Positions 18,401 to 26,922 of a stretch of DNA of 62,647 nt are shown here, piece by piece. The position numbers and the translations under genes are program-made. Source of the DNA: Streptomyces sp. AV19. Its GTDB lineage: Bacteria; Actinomycetota; Actinomycetes; Streptomycetales; Streptomycetaceae. The number at the start of each line of letters is the position of its first letter. The first letter of the stretch is position 1. The stretch is taken from contig NZ_JAEAMR010000004.1 of NCBI RefSeq assembly GCF_015999245.1, positions 491,869-554,515 on the forward strand, read 5' to 3'. The notes below the pieces were generated by a model. That model was not told where the DNA came from, ran no database searches, and saw only the letters and a program-made list of their open reading frames with translations.

Positions 18401-19320
18401 TGCGCTACTCCGCGCTCGCCCTGCTCGCCCGCCCCGCCGAGGGCGCCCTGCACGGCACGGCCCTCGCCGTGCTCGTCCGCGACCGGCAGACCCGGGCCAA
18501 GCACCTGGCCGAGGCCATCGCCCGGTTCACCGCGGGCGACCCGAACGTGCCGGCCGACGCGCTGGCCGCCGCCCTGTCCACCCACCCCGAGCCCGTCCTC
18601 GCCGCCTTCCGGGCCCGGCTCTACCAGCCCGGCGAGGCCCCGGGGGACGTGCTGCGCACCCTCGCCCGGATCACCAACCCGGCGCTCGCCCGCCGGGCGG
18701 CCTCGCTCGTCCGCGAGCACGTCGAGCACCGGCCCGACAACGCCCCGCACGTGGCGGCCTTCATCGACCACCGGCTGGAGGAGGGCTCCGCCGCCCGCGC
18801 CGTCCTCTTCCCGCTCGTCAGCCACATGCTGCGCACCCGGCCCGCACAGGTCCGGCGGGGCCTCGCCCCGGTGCTCGCCGCGCCCGGGACGCCGGTCTCC
18901 CGCGCCCTGCGGCGCGAGCTGCTGGAGGTGCTGCTGGAGCGGGAGGAACAGGAGACGGACGAGCAGGACCTCACCGTCGCCGACGCCCTGCTGCGCGCCC
19001 TGGCCGAGGGCGTGGCCGAGCGGGCCGACATCCGCACCCGGGAACTGGTGCTCCGCACCGGCCTGCTGATGACCCGCACCACCGAGGGCGCGGCCCACTT
19101 CGACCGGCGGCTCGTCCAGCTCGCCCGCGAGGTCCCGGTCTTCGGCGCCCGGCTGCGCAGGTGGCTGGCGACCGCCCCCGCCGAGTGGGCGCCCTTCCTG
19201 GGCCCCGGCGCGCGGGTCCGGCTGACCGCCGGGGGCGCGCGGGAGGGCGCGGACCTCGTGGGCGGGAGCCCTGGAACCCCGGCCGATGCGGACCGCCGGC
19301 AACCGGCATGGCACTCTTAG
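15487..19320 (+). CDS. Large trypsin-like domain / P-loop NTPase fusion protein
   Basis: 1277 residues from ATG 15487, eight bases after GGGGAGG (a GTG at 15421 is less likely). Residues about 10-210 form a trypsin-like peptidase fold: GTGFAVDD, His39 in ITSHEAVDG, Asp72 in PECDLAIVRT. The nucleophile segment reads GEEATGGPV instead of the usual GxSGGPV, so the catalytic Ser is Thr150. Next comes a P-loop domain with Walker A GEPGTGRTT (282-290) and Walker B LLILLDG (370-376), like STAND/NACHT-type NTPases. The remaining ~800 residues are Ala/Arg/Leu-rich helical repeats. There is no signal peptide or obvious membrane helix. This architecture resembles regulated protease-NTPase sensors known in bacterial conflict and signalling, but from memory a gene of this kind sits between truB and ribF in Streptomyces generally, so a housekeeping or developmental role is also possible. 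The activity is inferred, not shown. Confidence 0.7.
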   Translation: MSGRRTDADESLVRIRDLAGRRRGTGFAVDDRSTLITSHEAVDGLACLVLHAAGDRTVIVGADAVTPLPECDLAIVRTEGLSVPPLAVAAAPEVATGTSVRLRAGRWHDARVVGDPLVTYTATDRFHLLGTALELSLPERTPLRLGEEATGGPVLDTRTGAVVAVLGTALHSERRAGGFAIPLRVTAATDPGGPLAGILERNAATVPAWGRDLNLAGALQLTGTSLGSVVTPRTWREPVERPEMVREFAHFLAGSREPDGRVLTRAGESAADVPPYVLGLVGEPGTGRTTELGALAARRSRGAEPAPTLWLRGADLRADDVSVRDAVERALKAAGRIVTASAGPGSTVGDTSTATPEAVAELGHRVGRPLLILLDGPEEMPPLLAHALPAWTEASAHWLERTGTRMVVACRPEHWETAGALFPPGALRSAVTALGTGSPAITAAVPASLPPCVRIAGLTPDLAGEVRASYGVPADALAPADAGHPLALRLLAEVRAALPDGAEGAAGDDAPDRWDVFAAHLDLVCLRIAVRLAAARRPPLRGTAVRRLAAKVAGQVHEAARQCLGPGQGELERETFEQLFPWRTGWASAVLTEGLLVPAGSGYRFAHEEFADWLHGTHLDLDAALHALVHRWYEPEGPPAEAVVRLPSRRGGEPAPVSEGHVPPPPGSRTPPRRRGKRGAAREAQPTPLPVPRHRVGPVLQALLLLGRRSGPTELSRRMTALVHAVETLSVPGNGPGPLPDPTWWAAHLLRETLLRVPDATGYLPVLRLLAERVTACARSAGGFDSGDTAALGGLTRFGPAFWLQLPLGLADRLDLLRLLVPADGPPPGAAGTAPQPAPTDRFLPAAAALLGDNPCTAQPLICRWFADDRPLLTAPDADGEFAAPTVATAAQALLHTHRRRAVDDLTDALVGAAHPRADELLAALAEDEPSALCRAVDRWAHDDRVELHVAAAAYGLKAVAHVTSDADRELLRYSALALLARPAEGALHGTALAVLVRDRQTRAKHLAEAIARFTAGDPNVPADALAAALSTHPEPVLAAFRARLYQPGEAPGDVLRTLARITNPALARRAASLVREHVEHRPDNAPHVAAFIDHRLEEGSAARAVLFPLVSHMLRTRPAQVRRGLAPVLAAPGTPVSRALRRELLEVLLEREEQETDEQDLTVADALLRALAEGVAERADIRTRELVLRTGLLMTRTTEGAAHFDRRLVQLAREVPVFGARLRRWLATAPAEWAPFLGPGARVRLTAGGAREGADLVGGSPGTPADADRRQPAWHS

Positions 19321-19371
19321 ACCTGCGTAATCGACAGACAAGAGTTCGGGTTCGGGCGAGGAGCGGGCACA

Positions 19372-20349
19372 GTGCAGCGCTGGCGTGGCTTGGAGGACAT
19401 CCCCCAGGACTGGGGGCGCAGCGTCGTCACCATCGGCTCGTACGACGGTGTCCACCGCGGGCACCAGGTGATCATCGGTCGTGCGGTGGAGCGGGCGCGC
19501 GAGCTGGGGGTGCCGTCGGTCGTGGTGACCTTCGACCCGCACCCCATGGAGGTCGTGCGGCCGGGCAGCCACCCGCCGCTGCTGGCCCCCCACCACCGGC
19601 GGGCCGAGCTGCTCGCGGAGCTGGGCGTGGACGCGGTGCTGGTGCTCCCCTTCACGGCGGAGTTCTCCAAGCTGCCCGCGGCCGACTTCGTGGTCAAGGT
19701 GCTGGTCGACAAGCTGCACGCGAAGCTGGTCGTCGAGGGGCCGAACTTCCGCTTCGGCCACCGGGCGGCGGGGAACGTGGCCCTGCTGGAGGAGCTCGGC
19801 GCGACGTACGACTACGGCGTCGAGGTCGTCGGTCTCAAGCTGACCGGTGAGGGGGGTGCCGACGAGGGCGGGGAGGCGTTGCCGTTCTCCTCCACTCTTA
19901 CGCGTCGGCTCGTCGCCGAGGGCGACGTCGAGGGCGCGATGGAGGTCCTCGGCCACCCGCACCGGGTCGAGGGCATCGTGGTCCGCGGCGCGCAGCGCGG
20001 GCGCGAGCTGGGCTTCCCGACGGCGAACCTTGAGACGCTGCCGCACACGGCGATTCCGGCGGACGGGGTGTACGCCGGGTGGCTGGTGGTGGGGGGCGAG
20101 TCGATGCCGGCGGCGATCTCGGTCGGCACGAACGTGCAGTTCGACGCGACGGAGCGGACGGTGGAGGCGTACGCGATCGATCGCGTGGACCTCGATCTGT
20201 ACGGGCTGCATGTCGCGGTCGATTTTCTGGCGTATCTGCGGGGGATGGAGAAGTTCGACTCCGTCGAGGCGTTGCTGGAGCGGATGGCTGATGACGTGAA
20301 GCGGGCGCGGGAGTTGGTGGCTGCGCGCGGGGCGCGCGGGGCGCGCTGA
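19372..20349 (+). CDS. ribF: Bifunctional riboflavin kinase / FAD synthetase
   Basis: 325 residues from GTG 19372. RibF phosphorylates riboflavin to FMN and adenylylates FMN to FAD. N-terminal nucleotidyltransferase domain: SVVTIGSYDGVHRGHQVIIG (the GxxDGxHxGH signature) and VVTFDPHPMEVVRP. C-terminal riboflavin kinase domain: GRELGFPTANLE and DGVYAGWLVV. The length is standard. It lies 51 bp after the large protease/P-loop gene on the same strand and is followed by a hairpin-rich intergenic region. Confidence 0.96.
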   Translation: MQRWRGLEDIPQDWGRSVVTIGSYDGVHRGHQVIIGRAVERARELGVPSVVVTFDPHPMEVVRPGSHPPLLAPHHRRAELLAELGVDAVLVLPFTAEFSKLPAADFVVKVLVDKLHAKLVVEGPNFRFGHRAAGNVALLEELGATYDYGVEVVGLKLTGEGGADEGGEALPFSSTLTRRLVAEGDVEGAMEVLGHPHRVEGIVVRGAQRGRELGFPTANLETLPHTAIPADGVYAGWLVVGGESMPAAISVGTNVQFDATERTVEAYAIDRVDLDLYGLHVAVDFLAYLRGMEKFDSVEALLERMADDVKRARELVAARGARGAR

Positions 20350-20772
20350 GAGCGCGTCTGGTGAGGGCTCTGCGGGGGCCTCCGTGGGTGGGTTCGGCCC
20401 GGGGGTGCGCCGCGGTGGGTGGGCGGGAATTGGATGTGCCCCGGACCCTCCCTTTCACCGTTTCTTCCGGGGCGGGCCCCCGGGCCCGACACCGCGCTTC
20501 GCGCGGTGAGCGGGGGCTCCGCCCCCTGCACCCCCACCGGGGCTCCGCCCCTGGGCCCCGTTTCGGGGCTCTGCCCCGGACCCCTCATCGCGGCTCCGCC
20601 GCTCGTCCTCAAACGCCGGACAGGCTGATCCAGCCCGTCCGGCGTTTGAGGACAGCGCCCGAAGGGCGCTTCAGGGATCTAGAGGGCGGAGCCCCGGAAG
20701 AAACGGTGAAAGTGGGGGTGCCCCCTCTGAGGGAGGGTCCGGGGCGTACAACTCCCCACCCCCGCCCACCAC
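20350..20772. other. Hairpin-rich region between convergent ribF and the MinD-like gene
   Basis: No gene is evident. The region is packed with short repeated GC words such as ggggctccgcccc, and with an accctccctttcaccgtttct element whose mirror (aagaaacggtgaaag) returns near 20,700. The central feature is the 17-bp inverted repeat listed separately. Such sequence is typical of Streptomyces intergenic regions between convergent genes. Confidence 0.6.
20605..20653. terminator. Bidirectional terminator, common Streptomyces inverted repeat
   Basis: gtcctcaaacgccggac and gtccggcgtttgaggac form a perfect 17-bp stem around 15 bases. The gtccggcgtttgaggac word recurs as an inverted repeat in many Streptomyces genomes (recalled). 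Between converging ribF and the MinD-like gene it most likely ends transcription from both sides. Confidence 0.75.
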
Positions 20773-23334
20773 TCACCCCTGCGGCGGCTGCGGCTGCTGC
20801 CAACCCCCGTACGGGTTGTAACCCCCCGGCTGCGGCGGCACCGCCCCCGGCATCGGCTGAGCCGGCGGCTGCGGCTGCCCGTAACCACCCGGCACCGGAC
20901 CCGGCGCCGCATGAGGAACCGGCGCCGGCCCTCCGCCCGCCCCCCACAGCCCCTGCTGCTGCTGGGCCCGGACGAAGTCCTCCGCCACCATCGCGGCCAG
21001 CGTGAAGTACGACTCCCGCGTCTTCGGCCGCATCATCTCCAGGTCCAGCTCGGCCCCGGCCGCCAGGTGCTCGTCGAACGGCACCACGACCACGCCCCGG
21101 CACCGGGTCTCGAAGTGGGAGACGATGTCCTCCACCTTGATCATCTTGCCGGTCTCCCGGACCCCCGAGATGACCGTGAGGCTGCGCCCCACCAACTCGG
21201 CGTACCCGTGCGCCGAGAGCCAGTCGAGCGTGGTGCTCGCGCTGCTCGCGCCGTCCACGGACGGGGTGGAGACGATGATCAGCTGGTCCGCGAGGTCCAG
21301 GACCCCGCGCATCGCGCTGTAGAGCAGTCCCGTCCCGGAGTCCGTCAGGATGATCGGGTACTGACGGCCGAGGACGTCTATGGCCCGCCGGTAGTCCTCG
21401 TCGTTGAACGTGGTCGACACCGCCGGGTCCACGTCGTTGGCGATGATCTCCAGCCCGGACGGCGCCTGCGAGGTGTAACGGCGGATGTCCATGTAGCTGT
21501 TGAGGCCGGGAATGGCCTGCACCAGGTCACGGATGGTCGCGCCCGTCTCGCGCCGCACCCGGCGCCCGAGCGTGCCCGCGTCCGGGTTGGCGTCGATCGC
21601 GAGGATCTTGTCCTGCCGCTCGTTGGCGAGGGTCGCGCCGAGGGCGGTGGTGGTCGTGGTCTTGCCGACGCCGCCCTTGAGGCTGATGACCGCGATGCGG
21701 TAGCAGGACAGGACGGGCGTGCGGATCGTCTCCAGCTTGCGCTGCCGCTCCGCCTCCTCCTTCTTGCCGCCGAACTTGAACCGGCCCGAACTCTGCTTCC
21801 GCGGCTTGGGCTTGCTCTTGAGCAGCCGCTCCGAGGACAGCTCCACGGCGGCCGTGTACCCCAGCGGCGCCCCGTGCACGGAGCGCTGGCGCTGCTCGGG
21901 CGTCACGGTCGGCCAGCCACCGGCCCGCGGGTCCACGGGACCGGCGGGCGGCACCTCGGCGGCGGGCGCCTCGGCCGGGGGCAGCGCGCCCGGCCCCTGC
22001 TGTGGCTGTGGCTGTGGCGCGTACGCACCGGGAAGCGCGGGGGGCTGCGCCGACGCGCCGTCCCCGACGGGGTGTGGAAAACCGTACCCGCCCTGCGGCA
22101 CGCCCGGGGTGCCCTCGGCGGGACGGGGGAACCCGTATCCGCTCTGCGGAGTGCTGCCCGTTCCGGCCTCGCCCGGAGCGGGTGGGGCGGCCGGGGCGGC
22201 TGGGGTGCCGTAATCCCCCTGCGGGAGGGCTGCGTTCGGTGCGGGTGCCCCGGCGGGTCGGGGGATCCCCGTACCGGCGTCCGCCGGAGCCGGAGCGGCC
22301 GGCCGCGCGGGAGTGCCGTAACCGCCCTGCGGAGCAGCGGCATTCGGCGCCTCACCCGCCGGCTGCGCCGAGTTGCCCGGCGCCCCGTAACCGCCCTGCG
22401 CCCCCGGCTGTACGGGCGCGGGCGCACCCTCCCCGGCGGGCGCCGGGAAGCCGTACGCCCCCTGGGGCGCGGCCGGCGGCAGCGCCGGAGGCGCGGGCCG
22501 ACCCGCGGGCGGCAGCGCGAAGTCGCCCTGCGCGGCCGGCGGCTGGGGAGCGGGCGGCTGCGGGGCGGGCGCGGCGGGCGTCGCCCCGTACGCCGGGAGG
22601 GCGGGGGCACCCTGCTCCGCCCCCGGAGCCGGAGCGGGCGTGCCGTAACCACCCGGCGCGGGCGCCGGGTTGACGCCCGGCTGCCACGGCGCGGCGGAGG
22701 CGTTGCCCTCCGGCGGCGTCGCGGGCTGGAAATTGGGCGGGAGCGGCGGCAGGGACGAGGGCGGGGCCGACGGCGGACTCCAGGACTCGGTGGACGCGTT
22801 GGGCGCGTCGGGGGACTCGGACGGCGCGTCCGTCTCGCCGCCCGCCGCCGTCCCGGCGCGGTTTTGCAGGGACGCGGGGGAGAACCGCATCGTCCCCTCG
22901 CCGCGCAGCCGGCCGTCGTCCTCCCGCTCGTCGCCGTCCTGGGGATCCGCCTCCGGACCCCCGGACGTTTCAGGCGACTTGTCGGTTTCATCGGGCTCCG
23001 GTGCGCGAGCGGTGATCTCGTCCCGCAACGCGGCCGCGGAGAACCGCATCGTGCCGGGCGTCTTCTCGCCGGCGGACGCCGGCTCCTCGGCGGGCGGCGG
23101 GGCGGCATCCGCCGGAGCGGCCGGGGGCGCCGGCGCCTCCGCCGGAGGCGCGGCCGGAGGAGGCGGGGGCGTCGCCGCGGACGGCGTCGTCTGGACGTAC
23201 CACGCGGGCGGCGTGTAGTCGATGGTGAACTCGCCCGTGTGCTCCTGCTCCTGGTCCTGCTCGTGGTCGGCGTCGGACCGGTTCTCGCCGGCTGTGGTCC
23301 CGGCCGCGCGGATCTCGTCCCGATCGCTGCTCAC
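20773..23334 (-). CDS. MinD/ParA-like ATPase with long proline-rich N-terminus (EspI-like, ESX-associated)
   Basis: 853 residues from GTG 23334, four bases after AGGAGG; an ATG at 23475 is in frame but lacks a binding site. About 540 residues of Pro/Ala/Gly-rich low-complexity sequence precede the ATPase domain, with many GGYGTPA/GYGFP-like repeats and two copies of MRFS preceded by TP or GT ([19 protein letters not shown] and [18 protein letters not shown]). The deviant Walker [19 protein letters not shown] and [15 protein letters not shown] identify a MinD/ParA-class ATPase. The C-terminus is again Pro/Gly/Gln-rich. Mycobacterial ESX loci encode EspI, a similar protein, and S. coelicolor has one at the same edge of its ESX locus (recalled). 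It probably regulates or positions the secretion apparatus. Confidence 0.8.
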   Translation of the reverse strand: MSSDRDEIRAAGTTAGENRSDADHEQDQEQEHTGEFTIDYTPPAWYVQTTPSAATPPPPPAAPPAEAPAPPAAPADAAPPPAEEPASAGEKTPGTMRFSAAALRDEITARAPEPDETDKSPETSGGPEADPQDGDEREDDGRLRGEGTMRFSPASLQNRAGTAAGGETDAPSESPDAPNASTESWSPPSAPPSSLPPLPPNFQPATPPEGNASAAPWQPGVNPAPAPGGYGTPAPAPGAEQGAPALPAYGATPAAPAPQPPAPQPPAAQGDFALPPAGRPAPPALPPAAPQGAYGFPAPAGEGAPAPVQPGAQGGYGAPGNSAQPAGEAPNAAAPQGGYGTPARPAAPAPADAGTGIPRPAGAPAPNAALPQGDYGTPAAPAAPPAPGEAGTGSTPQSGYGFPRPAEGTPGVPQGGYGFPHPVGDGASAQPPALPGAYAPQPQPQQGPGALPPAEAPAAEVPPAGPVDPRAGGWPTVTPEQRQRSVHGAPLGYTAAVELSSERLLKSKPKPRKQSSGRFKFGGKKEEAERQRKLETIRTPVLSCYRIAVISLKGGVGKTTTTTALGATLANERQDKILAIDANPDAGTLGRRVRRETGATIRDLVQAIPGLNSYMDIRRYTSQAPSGLEIIANDVDPAVSTTFNDEDYRRAIDVLGRQYPIILTDSGTGLLYSAMRGVLDLADQLIIVSTPSVDGASSASTTLDWLSAHGYAELVGRSLTVISGVRETGKMIKVEDIVSHFETRCRGVVVVPFDEHLAAGAELDLEMMRPKTRESYFTLAAMVAEDFVRAQQQQGLWGAGGGPAPVPHAAPGPVPGGYGQPQPPAQPMPGAVPPQPGGYNPYGGWQQPQPPQG

Positions 23335-23628
23335 AATGCCTCCTGCTGGTGTGGTCCGGCGCCTGGCGGAATCGCCTGCCGGCGCGGACCGTTCCCGTGG
23401 TCCCCGCCGCCCGGTTTCCCCATGCGTCACGCTGCGGGCCCCCGGCGTCGGGTTCTCCATGCGTACGGTCATCAAGACTAATCGTCATCCGTAGCACTGC
23501 GGCAGGCCCGCTCGACCGGAACCGGGTCCCGGCCCGAGCGGCCGGACAACGGGCGCCGTCAACCCCGGTTTGACGCATGGGTAGGCTCATGCACCTGTTT
23601 TCCACAGCAACGGGGGAGTTGCCGAAAC

Positions 23629-24615
23629 ATGGAACCGCTGCACCGGGGGGATCCCCGGTGGATCGGCCCGTACGCCGTCGTGACCCGGTTCGACGCCGCG
23701 ACGGGCGCCGCGCACGCCGCCGCGCCGTTCGCCGGGCGCCGCTTCGTCGCACGGAGCCCGGAGGGCGACCGTACGGTCCTGGCCTGCCTGCCGTCGCAGG
23801 ACGCCGACCCTCTCCGCTTCCGCGCGGAAGCGGACGCCGCCCGGCGGCTGTTCGGGCCCTGGACCGCCACCGTGGACGACGTACGGGCGGACCCTGACCC
23901 CTGGTACACGGTCCCCTACCTGCCGGGCCTCCCACTGCCCGCGGCGCTCGCCGCGCACGGCGGTCCGCTGCCGGAGGGCACGGTCCGCGCGCTGGGCGCC
24001 GCGCTCGCCGAGGCCCTCGCCGCCGTGCACGCGACGGGCGCCGCGCACGCCGGCCTCTCCCCGGCGGCCGTCCTGCTGAGGGCCGACGGCCCGCTGCTCA
24101 CCTGCTACGGCGCCCTGCGCGCGGTGGTCCCGGAACGACGGGCGGGCCTCGCCCCGGGGGCCGTGGCCCCGGAACTGCTCGCGGGGGACGCACCGCTGCC
24201 GCCGGGCGACGTGTTCGCGCTGGGCGCCGTCCTGGCGTACGCGGCGACCGGGCACACCGTTCCCGAGCGGGACGAGATCCCCGAGGGCCTGCGGGCCGTC
24301 ATCCCGGCCTGCCTGTCGAGGGATCCGGGTCGTAGGCCCCATATCGGGTCATTGCGGGACGAGTTGGCGGGGCCGGTCGTGCCTGCCGTGCCGGTCGTGC
24401 CTGCCGTGCCCGCCGCGTCCGCCGGCTTCGGGCCCGCGCCCGCCGCGTTCGATCCCGACTCGTCGCCCGGAACCCCGCGTCCGACCGTCCTCGACGGCGG
24501 GCCGGGCAGGGCGGCCGCCCTCCTGACCCCCGGCTGGCTGCCCGCCCGGGTCGTCGCCGCTCTCGTCCGGCAGTCCGCCGAACTGCTCGCCGCCGAGCCG
24601 GCGCCGACGGCCTGA
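23629..24615 (+). CDS. Pseudokinase of the Ser/Thr kinase family
   Basis: 328 residues from ATG 23629. The fold is recognisable from its similarity to the two kinases that follow (PYLPGLPLPAAL, GTVRALGAALAEALAAVH, PPGDVFALGAVLAYAATGHT), but every catalytic element is lost. There is no glycine-rich loop, the HRDLKPSNVL loop reads HAGLSPAAVL, and DFG is CYG. The C-terminus has VVPAVP repeats and no membrane helix. It is divergent from the MinD-like gene and 43 bp upstream of an active-looking kinase, so an allosteric or scaffold role for the kinases is plausible but inferred. Confidence 0.75.
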   Translation: MEPLHRGDPRWIGPYAVVTRFDAATGAAHAAAPFAGRRFVARSPEGDRTVLACLPSQDADPLRFRAEADAARRLFGPWTATVDDVRADPDPWYTVPYLPGLPLPAALAAHGGPLPEGTVRALGAALAEALAAVHATGAAHAGLSPAAVLLRADGPLLTCYGALRAVVPERRAGLAPGAVAPELLAGDAPLPPGDVFALGAVLAYAATGHTVPERDEIPEGLRAVIPACLSRDPGRRPHIGSLRDELAGPVVPAVPVVPAVPAASAGFGPAPAAFDPDSSPGTPRPTVLDGGPGRAAALLTPGWLPARVVAALVRQSAELLAAEPAPTA

Positions 24616-24658
24616 CCGCCACGTTCATTCCCTTCTTCTCACCCCGGACAGACCTCCC

Positions 24659-26896
24659 ATGCCCTTTCCCCTCACCCACGACGACCCCCAGACGCTGGGT
24701 GCCCACCGGCTCGTCGCCCGGCTGGGCGGCGGCGGCATGGGCACGGTCTACCTCGCCCGCTCCGCCGGCGGCCGCACGGTCGCGCTCAAGACCGTGCACC
24801 CGCGCTACGCCGCCGACGAGGCGTTCCGCACCCGGTTCCGGCTGGAGGCGGACGCGGCCCGGGTGATCGGCGGCCGGTACGGCGCCGCGGTCGTGGACGC
24901 CGACCCGTTCGCGCCGGTGCCGTGGCTGGCCACCGAGTACGTGCTGGGCCCACCGCTGGACGAGGCCGTGGGGCTGTGCGGCCCGCTGCCCGAGCGCACC
25001 GTACGGGCGCTGGGCACCGTACTCGCCCGGGCGCTCGGCCAGTTGCACGGCTCGGACGTGGTGCACCGCGACCTCAAGCCGTCCAACGTCCTGGTCACCA
25101 CCACCGGCCCGAAGCTCATCGACTTCGGCATCGCGCGGGCCGTCGGCGACGACCGGCTGACCCGCACCGGCACCGCGGCCGGCACCCCCGCCTTCATGTC
25201 CCCGGAGCAGGCGGCCGGCGGCGAGCACACCTCCGCCGGCGACGTGTTCGCCCTCGCCGGCGTCCTGCTCTTCGCCGCCACCGGCCACGGCCCGTTCGGC
25301 GGCGGGCAGGCCGCCGACCTGCTCTACCGGGTGCGCTACGCGGAGCCCGACCTGTCCGGGGCGCCCGAGGCGCTGGCGCCGCTGCTCGCCCGCTGCCTCG
25401 ACAAGGACCCCAACCGCCGCCCCGGGACCGCCGAACTGACCGGGCTGCTCGCCGGCGAGGAGGACGAGGACGCGTTCGCCGACGCCCTGCCCGCCGCGCT
25501 CCTCGCGGACATCGCCGCGCGCGCGACCGAGGTCTGGCGCGTACGGCCCCACCGGCTCCCGGTGCCCCAGGAGTTCGCGGACGCCTCGACCGCCCCGGCG
25601 GCCCGGCCGTCGTCCGGGCCGTCCCGGCGCAAGCTGCTCGCCCTGGGCGGCGGTTCGGCGCTCGCGCTCGCGGCGGCCGGCGGCGGAGCCTGGGCCCGGT
25701 GGGGCGGCCGGGGCGGGGATGACGGACCGAAGCCGAAGTCGAAGCCGGCGGGCCGCAGCCGTCCGTCCGGCGTTCCGTCCAAAGCCGTGTGGTGGGCCGA
25801 GGTGGAACACAGCGACGCCGGCTGCCCGCCCGTGCCCCTCGACGGGCTGATCGCGGTCAAGGGCAGCAAGGGCATCACCGCCTTCGAGGCGAAGACCGGC
25901 ACGAAGCGCTGGACGACCCGCATCCTGCAGTCGCACGAGTTCACCACGGACGGCAAACGGATCTACACCTACGCCCCCGACGGCATCGACTCCATGGGGC
26001 TGAGGATCTTCGGCGTCAGGCCGGAGGACGGCGGCCTGGACGCCCTCACCGAGAAGCTCCACGACTTCTCGTCGGCCTTCACGGGCGCCGAGCCGCTGGC
26101 CGCCCGGAACGGGGTGATCTATGTGGTCGCCCGCAAGGGGAACGAGCGGGACAAGAGCCCGTGGCACTTCCTGGCCCTCGACCTCCGCACCGGCAAGGAG
26201 CGCTGGCGCAAGGAGTTCAAGGCGGGCTACGTGCCCGGGAGTTCGACCTTCGGCTTCACCGGTGCCGTCTTCGGCGACCACCTCGTCTACACCGGCCAGG
26301 TCCCCCTGGAGCCCATGAACTTCCTCAAGTCCCGCCGGATCACGAACGGCGAGAACGAGTGGGAGTGGACCTTCCCCCGGCAGCGGAGCGACGTCAGTAC
26401 CGCCCTGCGCGACGGAGAGCTCGCGACGGACGGCCGGCGCGTCTACTACGGCATCACGGAACTGGTCGCCGTCACCGTCGCCGACGGCAAGGAGGCATGG
26501 CGGTTCGGCCCCGGCCGTGACAAGGGGAGGGGCGTCCCCAAGGGCGCCCGATCCTACGGCCGGCCCGTGTTCGGCGACGGCGTCGTCTACGTGGTGGAGG
26601 GCACCCGCGGCATCGTCGCCCTCGCCGCCGACACCGGGAAGCTGCTGTGGGAGACGGCCTTCCCCGACCTGCCGCCCGGCCTCACCATGCCCCCGGTCGT
26701 CGGGCGCGCACACCTCTACGTCCACGCGACGGACGGCGCCCACGACGCCGTCGTCGCCATCGATCTGCGCAGCCACCGGATCGCCTGGCGGATGGACGTC
26801 CCGGGCCGGGTGGACGCCCCGCTCACCGCCCACCCGCGCGCCGGAACCCTCGTCTGGACGAGCGGCGACCTCGTCTGCGCCATCCCCCTCACCTGA
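24659..26896 (+). CDS. Membrane Ser/Thr protein kinase with PQQ-like extracellular domain
   Basis: 745 residues from ATG 24659. Kinase domain at about residues 15-265 with glycine loop GGGGMGTVY, Lys44 (VALK), HRDLKPSN at 136-143 and DFG at 155-157, all intact. A linker is followed by PSRRKLLALGGGSALALAAA (321-340), a single membrane segment introduced by a twin-arginine-like SRRKLL. The remaining ~390 residues form PQQ/WD-like beta-propeller repeats (for example FEAKTGTKRWTTRI, LDLRTGKERWRKEF, VADGKEAWRFG, AADTGKLLWETAF), presumably outside the cell as a sensor. It sits in the ESX locus next to a paralogue 26 bp downstream, so phosphorylation of secretion components is a reasonable guess. 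Confidence 0.9.
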   Translation: MPFPLTHDDPQTLGAHRLVARLGGGGMGTVYLARSAGGRTVALKTVHPRYAADEAFRTRFRLEADAARVIGGRYGAAVVDADPFAPVPWLATEYVLGPPLDEAVGLCGPLPERTVRALGTVLARALGQLHGSDVVHRDLKPSNVLVTTTGPKLIDFGIARAVGDDRLTRTGTAAGTPAFMSPEQAAGGEHTSAGDVFALAGVLLFAATGHGPFGGGQAADLLYRVRYAEPDLSGAPEALAPLLARCLDKDPNRRPGTAELTGLLAGEEDEDAFADALPAALLADIAARATEVWRVRPHRLPVPQEFADASTAPAARPSSGPSRRKLLALGGGSALALAAAGGGAWARWGGRGGDDGPKPKSKPAGRSRPSGVPSKAVWWAEVEHSDAGCPPVPLDGLIAVKGSKGITAFEAKTGTKRWTTRILQSHEFTTDGKRIYTYAPDGIDSMGLRIFGVRPEDGGLDALTEKLHDFSSAFTGAEPLAARNGVIYVVARKGNERDKSPWHFLALDLRTGKERWRKEFKAGYVPGSSTFGFTGAVFGDHLVYTGQVPLEPMNFLKSRRITNGENEWEWTFPRQRSDVSTALRDGELATDGRRVYYGITELVAVTVADGKEAWRFGPGRDKGRGVPKGARSYGRPVFGDGVVYVVEGTRGIVALAADTGKLLWETAFPDLPPGLTMPPVVGRAHLYVHATDGAHDAVVAIDLRSHRIAWRMDVPGRVDAPLTAHPRAGTLVWTSGDLVCAIPLT

Positions 26897-26922
26897 TACA
26901 CCAGCGGAAAGACCACTTCCCC

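Noticed and set aside
19321..19371. FMN riboswitch before ribF
   Set aside because: The gap is only 51 bases and shows none of the conserved FMN-element blocks.
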